From: Phycisphaerae bacterium
GTDB taxonomy: Bacteria; Planctomycetota; Phycisphaerae; Tepidisphaerales; Tepidisphaeraceae
DNA: 64,000 nt
Direction of reading: 5' to 3'
NCBI GenBank assembly: GCA_026004655.1
Contig: BPJO01000002.1
Span: 186,001 to 250,000 of the forward strand
The first letter of the stretch is position 1. Each line of letters opens with the position of its first letter. A program made the position numbers and the translations under genes. The notes under the pieces are model-generated. The model did no database searches and was not told the DNA's origin. It saw nothing but the letters and a program-made list of their open reading frames with translations. Positions 18,387-27,280 of this stretch are shown piece after piece.

Positions 18387-20021
18387 ATGACCATGAATCC
18401 CTCTTCCTCACTATCGACCCCCCAAACCATGGAAGCCATTGTCAGTCTCGCCAAGCGACGAGGGTTTGTCTATCAGGCGTCCGAAATCTACGGCGGGATT
18501 CGTGGTTTCTGGGATTACGGACCCTTGGGTGTCCTTCTTAAAAACAATATCCGAGACTGGTGGTGGCGTTGCATGGTCGAGTGCCCACCCGTCGGACCGG
18601 ACGGAAAAATCGTTGACATGGTCGGACTCGATTCGGCCATTATCCAGCACCCCAAAACCTGGGAAGCCAGCGGCCATACTGCTACCTTCGCCGATCCCAT
18701 GCGCAAGTGCGAAAAATGTGGACATATCCTCCGCGCAGACCACTACTGGGATATCCTCACTACCCAGTCCAAATGGTTCGACGAACTCATCAAAGCCACC
18801 GACAACGGTTCCAAGACCGACCCGGATACTCTCATCCGGTGGGTCAAAAACAAGGCCCGTAAATCCGCGCCCAATCTTGCTGCCAATACGTTTTCCAACT
18901 TTGCACCCCCACCCAATCCCGATCTACACCAACTGATCCGTTACCTAGCCGATCAGCAGGACCCCTGCATCCTCTGTGGCGGAAGGCTCGGCGATCCTGA
19001 ACAGTTCAATCTCATGATGATTTCCTACGCAGGTCTGCAACAGACCTCCGAAAATCTGGTCTATCTCCGTCCGGAAACCGCCCAGGGAATTTTCCTGAAT
19101 TATAAGAATATTCTTGATACCACCCGCGTCAAAGTTCCCTTCGGCGTTGCGCAGGTCGGAAAATCCTTCCGTAACGAAGTAACCCCCAGAAACTTCATCT
19201 TCCGCTCACGTGAGTTTGAACAGATGGAAATGGAGTTTTTCTGCCCCCCGGACGAAGCCTTGAAATGGTATGAGTTCTGGAAACACCAGCGCATGCAATG
19301 GTGGCTGAGCCTCGGAATTGCACCATCCAATCTTCGATTCCGTGACCACGAACCAAACGAACTTTCTCACTACTCCAAAGCCACCGTCGATATCGAGTAC
19401 AAATACCCCTTTACCGCTCCGGATTTCGGCGAACTCGAGGGTATCGCTCACCGAGGCGATTTCGATCTGACCCAGCATCAGAAATATTCCGGTGCCAAAC
19501 TCGAATATTTCGATCAGGACCTGCAACTTCGACTCAAAGAACAAGGCGCCAGTCAAGATGAGATCCGGCAAAAAAGTCGTTACGTCCCCAACGTGATCGA
19601 ACCCGCGTCAGGTCTGACCCGGGCCGTTTTGGTTCTGCTCTGTGAAGCTTATCGGTATGACGAGTCACGCCCGAGCAAAGAGTATTTCGCGTTCAAGCCA
19701 CGGTTCGCACCGGTTAAGGTCGGTATTTTTCCCTTGGTCAACAAAGACGGCATGCCCGAAATCGCCGAAAAGCTTTATCTGAACCTCCGAAAACGATTGA
19801 CCTGCGAATATGATCCGAAACAATCGATCGGTAAACGGTATGCCCGGATGGATGAAATCGGAACCCCCTTCTGTGTTACCATCGACGGGGAAACGACTTC
19901 TCATCAGACCGTGACCGTCCGCCACCGAGACACCCAAGCCCAGGATAAGGTGCATTTATCCCAGGTCGAAGCATACCTGCTCGAGCGATTGAATGACGAA
20001 AGTACCAGCTCATCCATATAA
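18387..20021 (+). CDS. glyQS: Glycyl-tRNA synthetase (homodimeric type)
   Basis: 544 residues, a class II synthetase of the alpha2 form. The N-terminal catalytic part reads AKRRGFVYQASEIYGGIRGFWDYGPLG, the classic motif. Motif 2 is FRNEVTPRNFIFRSREFEQMEMEFF and motif 3 is EPASGLTRAVLVLL. An insertion carries CEKCGHILRADHYWD and CILCGGRLG, four cysteines that may bind zinc. The C-terminal anticodon-binding domain begins near APVKVGIFPLVNKDG. It charges tRNA-Gly. Sequence resembles the eukaryote/archaea-like alpha2 enzyme found in many bacteria. No T-box leader is visible upstream; the terminator of rpsT occupies most of that gap. Confidence 0.95.
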   Translation: MTMNPSSSLSTPQTMEAIVSLAKRRGFVYQASEIYGGIRGFWDYGPLGVLLKNNIRDWWWRCMVECPPVGPDGKIVDMVGLDSAIIQHPKTWEASGHTATFADPMRKCEKCGHILRADHYWDILTTQSKWFDELIKATDNGSKTDPDTLIRWVKNKARKSAPNLAANTFSNFAPPPNPDLHQLIRYLADQQDPCILCGGRLGDPEQFNLMMISYAGLQQTSENLVYLRPETAQGIFLNYKNILDTTRVKVPFGVAQVGKSFRNEVTPRNFIFRSREFEQMEMEFFCPPDEALKWYEFWKHQRMQWWLSLGIAPSNLRFRDHEPNELSHYSKATVDIEYKYPFTAPDFGELEGIAHRGDFDLTQHQKYSGAKLEYFDQDLQLRLKEQGASQDEIRQKSRYVPNVIEPASGLTRAVLVLLCEAYRYDESRPSKEYFAFKPRFAPVKVGIFPLVNKDGMPEIAEKLYLNLRKRLTCEYDPKQSIGKRYARMDEIGTPFCVTIDGETTSHQTVTVRHRDTQAQDKVHLSQVEAYLLERLNDESTSSSI

Positions 20022-20072
20022 CAGAGGATGAGAAAGACCCCGGCCGGCGAAACTTTCCCATGCGTATAAAGA

Positions 20073-21350
20073 TTAATCGGTGGATCGAGCCGGAGGAGGC
20101 ATCTCTGCGTATAGATCGGGCATATGGTACGTCTGAAACCGAATGACGATCATCCAGATCCCCCCAAGAATTGTGCAACCGCACGCAACAACAAAAGGAG
20201 GCCACGGACGATCGGCTAAATAAACCATTCCCGCCACGACGGGACCGAATACCCTTGCTAAGGCTCCCATTCCATGGAAAAGGCCAAACCCCGCCCCTTG
20301 CTGCGCCACAGGAGCATGATGAGCCACCAAAGAAGACATCGCAGGAGTCTGCAGACTTCGACCGACCGCTTGAAGCACAATCGCCAACAACAATAGCCCG
20401 ATTACCGGAGCCAGCGAGATTTCAACATACATCAACATTGCCACGGCAAAAATGAGCGGACCTGCGATTCCGATCGTCCATTCACCCACCCAGTCCCTTA
20501 ATCTTCCGATGAGACCGCCTTGTACGATAATGATGATGAGTCCTGCCACCATGAACGTGAGTCCGACACCGAGTTCTTGAAACCCGAACACGTCCTTCAG
20601 GTATAACGCCAAAACAGCTTCGGTCATTACGAAAGCGAACATCGACAAAAACCAAACCCCCACGAGCGGTCCTAGAATGGGTTGTTTTAGCAAACGGGCC
20701 GACCTCATGAAATGCCAACCAGGCGTGTGGTTGATGGGGGACTGAAGGGATTCAGGAAGTTTCAGATACGCCAGCACCGCTGCCGTCAGAGACATTCCGG
20801 CAGCCACAAAAGGTGGAAGGGCCTCGTTCAAATGCCCCAAAACTCCTCCTAAGCCCGGTCCAATCGAAAAGGCGATACCAAAAGCCGCCCCGAGCAACCC
20901 CATGTACTTGGCTTTTTGAGACGGGGGTGTCGTGTCCGAGATGTAAGCCTGGGCCACAGATATGTTTCCGCCGGATATTCCGTCGATCACACGGGTCAGG
21001 TAAACCAAACCCAGTCCCCAAAAAGGATTATCGAAGTGGATCGCAGTGGCCACCCCCAACAGAATTGATGCGGTGGTGGTGCCCAGCTGTGAAAAAACGA
21101 GGACAGGTCTTCGCCCGACCCGGTCGGACAGCGAACCCAAAACAGGCGTCGCGACGAACTGGCATGCCGAATAGATGGCCAAAAGCATTGTGACTTCAAA
21201 CGCGCTGGCCTGAAACTTCATTGCATAAAACGGCAACAACGGGATGATCAGCCCGAAGCCGAGCATGTCAATCAAAACGATGACGAACAATAATCCGAAT
21301 GCTCGGGGACGTTGTGAATCGCGGTGTTGAGGATTCGGTTCAGAAAGCAT
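20073..21350 (-). CDS. MFS transporter, DHA1/TetA-like
   Basis: 425 residues with about twelve hydrophobic segments. The family motif A is in the loop between helices 2 and 3: GSLSDRVGRRPVLVFSQ. Also LYLTRVIDGISGGNISVAQAYISD, which matches the TetA-type helix 5 region motif (GxxxGP-like region is AFSIGPGLGGVLG). Likely a proton-coupled drug or metabolite efflux pump in the inner membrane. Similar sequences are common in environmental bacteria and do not by themselves imply tetracycline resistance. It converges with glyQS and has no neighbours on its strand nearby. Confidence 0.88.
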   Translation of the reverse strand: MLSEPNPQHRDSQRPRAFGLLFVIVLIDMLGFGLIIPLLPFYAMKFQASAFEVTMLLAIYSACQFVATPVLGSLSDRVGRRPVLVFSQLGTTTASILLGVATAIHFDNPFWGLGLVYLTRVIDGISGGNISVAQAYISDTTPPSQKAKYMGLLGAAFGIAFSIGPGLGGVLGHLNEALPPFVAAGMSLTAAVLAYLKLPESLQSPINHTPGWHFMRSARLLKQPILGPLVGVWFLSMFAFVMTEAVLALYLKDVFGFQELGVGLTFMVAGLIIIIVQGGLIGRLRDWVGEWTIGIAGPLIFAVAMLMYVEISLAPVIGLLLLAIVLQAVGRSLQTPAMSSLVAHHAPVAQQGAGFGLFHGMGALARVFGPVVAGMVYLADRPWPPFVVACGCTILGGIWMIVIRFQTYHMPDLYAEMPPPARSTD

Positions 21351-21508
21351 TCGTCCCGATCATAACATCAGGATCGAAGGTTTAAATCTGTCTGATACCC
21401 GCGGATCAGCAAGATTCGGAGCACAAGGATATGAGAGAAGAAAAAACAGAATACGAACCCGTCTTTCAATCGGGACGAACAGGAATCGACTCAAAAGGGT
21501 CGGGCTGA

Positions 21509-22393
21509 TTAGCGTGGCAAAGGATAATACCCACCCAATTCGTACCAACCCCCATAGCCGATCGGACGATACCGGTCGACGCTGCGATAATACCCGGCAT
21601 AATCCAGTGCCAGATCTCGCGCGTTTTTAGCTTCTTTCAGATAAGACAGGGCTGAGAGTTTGGCGATCCGTGTCTGGGCAACCGCCCGTCGCAGTGAAAT
21701 CAGGGATTCGTCGCCCGCGATGACCATTGCGTGGGTTTCACGGAATTCGCGGACCCGTTGTGCCGCTGCCATATAGCGGGCTCGAGCTTGCTGATAGTCC
21801 GAATCTCGAGCCAAAGCATCGGTTTCGAGCTTCCGGTTGTCCGAAACATACGCGAGCTTGAGATGAGCCATCGCGGAAATACGCTCCATATCGGGTTTTT
21901 CGCTGTCGAAATAAAGGTCCTTGATCTGCTCTGAAAGCTGATGTCGAAGGTTTAAAGAGGCCTGATAAGCATCATTGTTGGACAGACCCGCTAGGGCGCG
22001 TTGACGGGCGTTTTGTAGATTTTCCCAAGCGGAAGCTTCCTCGGCCAAGGCCTGACGGTACTCGGGTTGGGATTCCAACTGCATCACTTTTGTCCGGGTG
22101 GCCAAACGCAAATCATGTGTGAGCTGTTGGTGAACCCATTTGGCTTCGGTGGCCCGGGCAGCTGCTGCGGGGACGGTCCGGATATCGGCTGCGGGTAGAT
22201 CCCCTTCGACCGGACGGTCCCAGAATGGGGTCAAAACCTTTGATTCCTGGGATTCGGACGTTTGGGGAATCGAACGGGTTGAAGGACCGTTACTGGGGGT
22301 GAATTGGGGTCCGTTGCCAAGACGTGGCGGGTCGGCTGCGATCACCACACTACTGATCAACATTCCAAACCCCAGACCAATCGACTTGATCAT
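21509..22393 (-). CDS. Exported coiled-coil-rich protein of unknown function
   Basis: 294 residues from ATG 22393, with GGAGG nine bases upstream; the ORF-track start at 22435 has no such site. It begins with a signal peptide (MIKSIGLGFGMLISSVVIA-AD). A Pro/Ser/Thr-rich segment to about 80 is followed by long alpha-helical stretches rich in Ala, Arg, Gln and Glu with heptad-like spacing, then a Tyr/Gly-rich tail (YRPIGYGGWYELGGYYPLPR). Probably periplasmic. No family recognised. Confidence 0.72.
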   Translation of the reverse strand: MIKSIGLGFGMLISSVVIAADPPRLGNGPQFTPSNGPSTRSIPQTSESQESKVLTPFWDRPVEGDLPAADIRTVPAAAARATEAKWVHQQLTHDLRLATRTKVMQLESQPEYRQALAEEASAWENLQNARQRALAGLSNNDAYQASLNLRHQLSEQIKDLYFDSEKPDMERISAMAHLKLAYVSDNRKLETDALARDSDYQQARARYMAAAQRVREFRETHAMVIAGDESLISLRRAVAQTRIAKLSALSYLKEAKNARDLALDYAGYYRSVDRYRPIGYGGWYELGGYYPLPR

Positions 22394-22573
22394 TACGCGT
22401 ACCTCCGGACCGATAGCATGATACCGATACGACACATGGTCCTATAAAACGTTAGTTATTCTACCAGAACTGTCCAGTAAAATTTTGATCAAGCCGCGTC
22501 ACGCAGGGTTGGATAAAACCGCCAACTCCTGCCGATAACGGAATACGGAATGATCCGTTCGGGAGTGATAAAA

Positions 22574-23251
22574 ATGGCGAATTGGCGAAAAAACGGGGTG
22601 CTTGGGGTCATGGTGGGGATCGGTCTCGTGGGATGCGAAGCGGCTTCACCCAAAACCGAACGACCCGAACGTCCGGACATTGAGTCGGTTCAGGACGCCC
22701 CTCAACCAACCATTCATTTTGAAACATATGTTGCTGCGGGGGACCTGGCGGTGAGTCGTGGTCAACCACTCCGAGCCGCAGAACAATACGAAAAAGCACT
22801 GACCATTCGTCCTAAAGATTCAGGTGTTATCAAAAAGCTGGCGCTGGCGTATACGTCAGCCGGACAAAGTCAAAAATCGATCGACACCTGGAAACGGTAC
22901 ATGGACGCAACGCAACAGTCCGCCGATGCCTACGGGAGCCTCGGATATGCCTACGAACTGGCCGGCAACCCGACCGAAGCCGAACAAACCTATCAAGAAG
23001 GAATCTCCAAACACCCCCGAGGCGCTTTGATCCGTATCAATTACGGGTTGATGCTCGTCCGTCGAGGCAAAGTGGATCAGGCAGTCGAACAGATGAGCGC
23101 GGTGCTCCAACCGCATGAGGTGAATTACAACATCGCCAGCGTCTACGAACAGATGGGTCGAAAGGATCTGGCGCAGTTTTATTATCGTCGATCAATCGAG
23201 TGCAACCCAAACTTCCAGGCGGCTAGGCAAAAACTGGCTGCGGTCGAATAA
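22574..23251 (+). CDS. TPR-repeat lipoprotein
   Basis: 225 residues from ATG 22574, with GGGAG upstream; an upstream ATG at 22550 is less likely. A short signal sequence ends in the lipobox VGLVGC-like IGLVGC, so the cysteine near residue 18 should be lipidated. After a disordered Pro/Glu stretch come about four tetratricopeptide units: AGDLAVSRGQPLRAAEQYEKAL, ALAYTSAGQSQKSIDTW, LGYAYELAGNPTEAEQTY and YGLMLVRRGKVDQAVEQM. Such proteins act as scaffolds in secretion or envelope complexes. It could serve the secretin, but there is no direct link. A strong terminator follows. Confidence 0.85.
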   Translation: MANWRKNGVLGVMVGIGLVGCEAASPKTERPERPDIESVQDAPQPTIHFETYVAAGDLAVSRGQPLRAAEQYEKALTIRPKDSGVIKKLALAYTSAGQSQKSIDTWKRYMDATQQSADAYGSLGYAYELAGNPTEAEQTYQEGISKHPRGALIRINYGLMLVRRGKVDQAVEQMSAVLQPHEVNYNIASVYEQMGRKDLAQFYYRRSIECNPNFQAARQKLAAVE

Positions 23252-23278
23252 ACCTGTTCCACATCAGGTACCAACAAG

Positions 23279-23318
23279 CAGGGTGATGATCTTGTCGAAT
23301 CATCACCCTGTGGTTTTT
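23279..23318 (+). terminator. Intrinsic terminator of the TPR lipoprotein gene
   Basis: CAGGGTGATGAT pairs with ATCATCACCCTG, a perfect 12-bp stem with an eight-base loop, followed by TGGTTTTT. It lies 27 bases past the stop and just upstream of the rny gene end on the opposite strand. Confidence 0.93.
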
Positions 23319-23354
23319 AGCGGAAAAAAACCGACAAAAAGGTCGCAGCCGGTC

Positions 23355-24917
23355 TCAACGAGCGTACTCGACCGATCGCACTTCACGCAGGACCGTGACC
23401 TTGATTTCGCCGGGATAAGTCAGATCCTGCTCGACCTTCTTTGCGATATCCCTCGCGAGTTTGGCACTGGAACGGTCGTCGAGCATTCGAGCATCAGCGA
23501 TCACACGAACTTCTCGTCCGGCTTGGATGGCATAGGCTTGCCGTACGCCGGTGAAGTTGGTCGCCAGCTCTTCCAATTCCTGAAGCCTCTTGATGTATCG
23601 TTCGAGACTTTCACGTCGGGCACCGGGACGTGAAGCACTCATGGCGTCGGCAGCCATGATCAACGGGGTATAAGGGGTGGTCGCAGGCACATCCCCGTGG
23701 TGACCCCATGTGGCGTTCAAAACGGCTTCAGGCTCGTTGAGTTTCTTCAAAAACTCCATCCCGATCAGAGGATGTCCGCCTTCTTGTTCATGATCCATCG
23801 CCTTTCCGATATCATGCAAAAGTCCGCACCGACGAGCCAATTCACCGTCCAGACCGAGTTCGTCTGCCATCATCTGTGCCAGATACGCGACCTCCAGGGA
23901 GTGTTTCAACACGTTCTGACCATAAGAAGTTCGGAAACTGAGCCGACCCAAAAGCGGAATGACCGGTTTGGGCAGGTCCGGGAGATGGGCTTCCTGTGCG
24001 GCCTGTTTCCCTGCTTTGAGGAGCATTTCGTCCATTTCCTGAGTTGCTGTGGTATAAACCTCTTCGATCCGGGCAGGGTGAATCCGTCCGTCCTGGATCA
24101 GACGTTCGAGGGTCATCCGGGCGATTTCTCGCCGGACCGGGTCGAAGCAGGAAACGACCACCACCCCAGGCGTGTCGTCAATGATCACGTCAACACCCGT
24201 GATTTTCTCGAATGCCCGGATGTTGCGTCCTTCGCGTCCGATGACCCGTCCTTTCATCGCGTCGTCCGGGATCGTGACGGTGCTGACGGTATGGTCGGCA
24301 GTTTGCTCGGCTGCATACCGTTGAATCGCGCCGAGGATGATCATTCGGGCTTTGTCTTTGGCTTCTTCCTCTGCTTGTTGGGTGTACTTTTGAACGATCT
24401 GCCCGATTTCACCCCGGCATTCGTCTTCGATCCGTTTGAAAAGCAGTTCTTTGGCCTGTTCGACGGACAACGAGGTCAGGTTCAAAAGTCGTTGCCGTTC
24501 TTCATGAAGCAGACTCGACAACTCGGCTTCACGTTCGTTGAGGGTTTTGGCCTGCTTGTCGAGCCGGGCGGACAATTCGTCCAGGGTCCGTTCCTTGTGA
24601 GCCAGGGTATCAAGCTTTTTATCAAGCGTGGTTTCACGTTTTTCGAGTCGGGCTTCCTGTTCATCGAGTTTTTTCCGAGCGGCTGCGGTCTCGGCTTCAA
24701 AGGCTTCTTTGAGCTTCAGTTGCTTTTGTTGAGCGGATAACTCGATTTCTTTAGCGCGGGTTTCGGCTTCAAGTTGGGCCTGACGTTTGATCTGCTCTGC
24801 GTCGTTTTTTGCCTGGGTCAGGATGTTTTTCCCGATCAGACGCAACAGGACATAGATTCCTGTACCTCCCGCAATTGCCCCGAGTCCCATTCCGATCAAA
24901 AGAACAACAGCATCCAT
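23355..24917 (-). CDS. rny: Ribonuclease Y
   Basis: 520 residues from ATG 24917 (GGAGG six bases upstream); this matches the usual family length, unlike the ORF-track start. It has an N-terminal transmembrane helix ([22 protein letters not shown]), a long Lys/Glu/Arg-rich coiled coil to about 200, a KH domain with [11 protein letters not shown], and an HD domain with [12 protein letters not shown]. It is a membrane-anchored endoribonuclease that starts mRNA decay. The three domains are all intact. A small membrane protein and a histidine kinase lie upstream on the same strand; only the small gene is close enough to share a transcript. Confidence 0.96.
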   Translation of the reverse strand: MDAVVLLIGMGLGAIAGGTGIYVLLRLIGKNILTQAKNDAEQIKRQAQLEAETRAKEIELSAQQKQLKLKEAFEAETAAARKKLDEQEARLEKRETTLDKKLDTLAHKERTLDELSARLDKQAKTLNEREAELSSLLHEERQRLLNLTSLSVEQAKELLFKRIEDECRGEIGQIVQKYTQQAEEEAKDKARMIILGAIQRYAAEQTADHTVSTVTIPDDAMKGRVIGREGRNIRAFEKITGVDVIIDDTPGVVVVSCFDPVRREIARMTLERLIQDGRIHPARIEEVYTTATQEMDEMLLKAGKQAAQEAHLPDLPKPVIPLLGRLSFRTSYGQNVLKHSLEVAYLAQMMADELGLDGELARRCGLLHDIGKAMDHEQEGGHPLIGMEFLKKLNEPEAVLNATWGHHGDVPATTPYTPLIMAADAMSASRPGARRESLERYIKRLQELEELATNFTGVRQAYAIQAGREVRVIADARMLDDRSSAKLARDIAKKVEQDLTYPGEIKVTVLREVRSVEYAR

Positions 24918-25000
24918 AAAAGCCTCCATGCGGATCAAACGCACCACAGGCGGGATCCGATTTCACCAGCGGACCTCGTTGGGAGGCAGACAATGGATGG

Positions 25001-25285
25001 TCAATCCCTTGGCAGATCTGGAATCGGTAGATCAAGATGCGGGGGGGATAAAACCGGGGGATCACGCGAGTAAACAGGCGTGACCGTCTCCGGTAAACCC
25101 GGAAACGAGTCATCCGATGTGGGTGGGAAGGGACGATGGATCCGTTCAAACCTGACGCGAACGCGCACAGGCGATCCGACTTTGCGTAACCGCTCGAACT
25201 GTTCGATCAAAAACAGGATCATGCCGAACAGGATCAACCCGAGCGGAAAAAGAATCGTGAACGGGTCTACGCTCATCTCACTCAT
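25001..25285 (-). CDS. Small single-pass membrane protein of unknown function
   Basis: 94 residues if it starts at ATG 25285; the first ORF codon is further upstream. One clear transmembrane helix (FTILFPLGLILFGMILFLIEQF) near the N-terminus is followed by a basic stretch (RVRVRFERIHR) and a Pro/Asp-rich tail, so the tail is probably cytoplasmic. It ends 83 bases before rny on the same strand and may be cotranscribed. The ribosome binding site is weak (GGGGG seven bases upstream). No family recognised; moderately sure it is a real gene. Confidence 0.5.
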   Translation of the reverse strand: MSEMSVDPFTILFPLGLILFGMILFLIEQFERLRKVGSPVRVRVRFERIHRPFPPTSDDSFPGLPETVTPVYSRDPPVLSPPHLDLPIPDLPRD

Positions 25286-25477
25286 ACAACCCCCGCAGCG
25301 GTAACGACTTACCAACCGCGGAACCATGCCATAGTTGCCTCAGAACCCCGAACGGTGGTCCGCTGACGACCGTCGGGGTACTCCGTCCCTATAAGCATAG
25401 CTTTGTTGACCTGATCTTTACAAGTCCGAAACTGAATCCCCAAAAACCGATAACCTATGGAAAAAATCAGACCATCG

Positions 25478-26407
25478 TTATCCCGGGTCTTTAGAAGGGT
25501 TTGGCCATCGTGGCAGGGTTATCGTAAACGTGGTCCCACGACCGACCTGACTGTTAACCTCAATAGTCCCACGATGAGCGGTGACGATTTCCCGACAAAT
25601 CGCCAGACCAAGACCCGTCCCCCGGGATTCTCCTTTTCGGGCAGTACCCTTGGTGGTGAAAAACGGGTCGAAAATACGAGGTAGGATCTTTTCCGGGATC
25701 CCCGGACCGGTATCCACCACGCAAATCTTGACATGATCAGATTCTGCAACGGCTTTGATGGTGATCGAACCGGTCTTTCCCGTCATGGCCTGTTTGGCAT
25801 TGATCAGAAGGTTCAGAAGCACCTGTTCGAGCTGCACCGGGTCCGCAAATATCGTAAGGTCGTCCGGCGCTTGGACACGAAGCGCGATCCCGTCTTTCTG
25901 CGGATCCCTCGCCAGGATCGAAAGGGTTTCTTCGATCAGAGAAGAAACCTTGACCGGACCGAAATCCGACTCCCCTCGTGCCAGACCGAGCATCGATGTA
26001 CAGATTCGACCGGCTTTGCTGGCGCTGAGAAAACTTTTGGTCAGGGCTTTGGTCATCAGATCCAGATCGGGTTGCCCTTTTTCCACCCCTTGTAAAGCGT
26101 ACTGGGAATAAGAAATGATGGGGGTCAGCAGGTTATTAAACTCATGCGCGATCACGGCAGCGATCGTGCCGATAGTCGCTAAACGCTGGGTTTGCAACAA
26201 CTGCTCACGCAAGACCGATAACTCCTCCAAGGCCTCGGAGAGTCGTTTTTCGATCGTTTGAACTTCTTGGGTCGAGTCATCCGGTACGGTTTTAGAGTTC
26301 ACGATTGGGGGAGTATCGGTCATTGGAGATCGAGAATATGAATCGAACTGATGGTCATTCACGTTTTCACGGAATACGTCCAAAGCAACAAGGATTGTTT
26401 TTCCCAT
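25478..26407 (-). CDS. Soluble sensor histidine kinase
   Basis: 309 residues. A coiled-coil linker at 50-78 leads into the HisKA dimerisation domain with the phospho-acceptor His88 in [14 protein letters not shown], then a HATPase domain: N box NAKQAM-like ([14 protein letters not shown]), G1 [13 protein letters not shown] box FDPFFTT and G2 [12 protein letters not shown]. There is no transmembrane segment or recognisable sensor domain in the N-terminal 50 residues, so its input is unknown and it may sense through a partner. No response regulator lies next to it. The start is uncertain because ATG 26323 is also possible and neither has a strong ribosome binding site. Confidence 0.88.
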   Translation of the reverse strand: MGKTILVALDVFRENVNDHQFDSYSRSPMTDTPPIVNSKTVPDDSTQEVQTIEKRLSEALEELSVLREQLLQTQRLATIGTIAAVIAHEFNNLLTPIISYSQYALQGVEKGQPDLDLMTKALTKSFLSASKAGRICTSMLGLARGESDFGPVKVSSLIEETLSILARDPQKDGIALRVQAPDDLTIFADPVQLEQVLLNLLINAKQAMTGKTGSITIKAVAESDHVKICVVDTGPGIPEKILPRIFDPFFTTKGTARKGESRGTGLGLAICREIVTAHRGTIEVNSQVGRGTTFTITLPRWPNPSKDPG

Positions 26408-26640
26408 CGTCTGATAAAATGGACCGTACCATAATTGAAGAGAACGATTGTCTGTTAATTTAGGAAATATGGGATGTTTGGGTTGTTTTTATGAGCGCAA
26501 AAATGACCCCGGTCGACCTAATTTTTCCGCACATTTTGCGCGGTTATGATTGTAAGTGTCGGATTAAAATGAGCTTACAAAAAATATGGGTTATCAATCC
26601 GTGTTCAAGATTCGGGTGTTCTTCCGTCGATAGCTGAAGT
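26408..26640. other. AT-rich non-coding region upstream of the flgM leader
   Basis: No gene seen. It must hold the promoters of the kinase gene and of the flgM transcript, but no hexamer pair is convincing. An inverted repeat TGTAAG (26551-26556) with CTTACA (26574-26579) and a GCGCA/TGCGC-type short repeat nearby are the only structures noted. Confidence 0.4.
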
Positions 26641-26744
26641 GTCCGATGGTTGACGTTGCCTTTGAGGTAAGGTCAAGCCACCAGGCGACCGGGGATCGGT
26701 CGCCGAATGTCGGATAAGCTAAACCAACAAAGCTTGTCCTTTTT
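26641..26744 (+). promoter_or_regulatory. Candidate riboswitch or attenuator leader of the flgM-like gene
   Basis: The 5' part folds as a three-way junction. P1: GTCCGATG (26641-26648) with TGTCGGAT (26708-26715), including wobble pairs. P2: (GG)TTGAC with GTCAA(g)CC, extended by TTGCCT/AGGTAA. P3: GGCGACC (26684-26690) with GGTCGCC (26698-26704). The 3' strand of P1 overlaps a second stem, GGATAAGCT (26712-26720) with AGCTTGTCC (26731-26739), followed by five T, an intrinsic terminator. The two stems compete, so folding of the junction should prevent termination. The T run is followed directly by AGGAG and the flgM ATG. The bases conserved in c-di-GMP-I and purine riboswitches are absent. 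All pairing was checked by eye only. Confidence 0.55.
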
Positions 26745-26756
26745 GCAGGAGCATTT

Positions 26757-27029
26757 ATGAGCAGCATTCCCCCAATCCAAGTCCAGACACCGGTTCAACG
26801 CGTCACTGCCCCTAAACCGACGTATCCACCCGCCGACGTGCAGGCCCCTACCACGAAGACCGACACGGTCGAACTCGGAACGGTCGACAACTATCTTCAT
26901 CAACTGAAAACCAACGACATTCGAGTGGATAAAGTCGCCGAGATCAAAGCCCAGATCGCAGCCGGAACCTACGAAACCGATGAAAAGCTTCAAGCTGCTG
27001 CGGATCGTTTGCTCGACGAACTGTTGTAA
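26757..27029 (+). CDS. flgM: FlgM-like anti-sigma factor
   Basis: 90 residues with a disordered Pro/Thr/Gln-rich N-terminal half and a C-terminal part that matches the FlgM sigma-28-binding region: RVDKVAEIKAQIAAGTY, then EKLQAAADRLLDELL. FlgM holds sigma-28 inactive until the flagellar hook is finished and is then exported. AGGAG lies five bases before the ATG. No flagellar or sigma-28 gene is in the window; planctomycetes often have dispersed flagellar genes. Its leader folds into a likely transcription-control structure, which would be a new layer of flagellar regulation. A terminator follows. Confidence 0.82.
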   Translation: MSSIPPIQVQTPVQRVTAPKPTYPPADVQAPTTKTDTVELGTVDNYLHQLKTNDIRVDKVAEIKAQIAAGTYETDEKLQAAADRLLDELL

Positions 27030-27097
27030 TACCAACCTAGGCCAGGGATCGGCTCCGGATCCGACTCCATCGTACCGACTTTATAACATCCTCCGAT

Positions 27098-27129
27098 CGA
27101 CCCGGACACCAAACCCCGGGTCGGTTTTT
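27098..27129 (+). terminator. Intrinsic terminator of the flgM-like gene
   Basis: CGACCCGG (27098-27105) pairs with CCGGGTCG (27116-27123) over a ten-base loop, then GTTTTTG. It lies 69 bases past the flgM stop codon. Confidence 0.85.
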
Positions 27130-27280
27130 GTTTTCTGGAATGAGCTGGATGGAATAGCGGCAATCTTTAACTCAGAGAGCTTGTCACAACGAGTAGCAAA
27201 ACGAAAAGGGGAGCCAGCGACGTGGGTTTGCCGCGTGTTGTGACGACAACCCATACAATACCCGTCATCGGACCGACGAT

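Noticed and set aside
23697-24740. 347-residue + strand ORF
   Set aside because: Lies opposite RNase Y, whose KH and HD domains are certain; composition is that of a shadow frame.
26641-26716. 76-base cloverleaf-like fold that could be a tRNA
   Set aside because: No TPsiC loop, no anticodon loop, and the closing stem shares bases with a terminator.
26641-26716. c-di-GMP-I (GEMM) riboswitch assignment
   Set aside because: The conserved GCAAACC and CGCAAAGCC stretches and GNRA loop are absent, although the three-way shape is similar.
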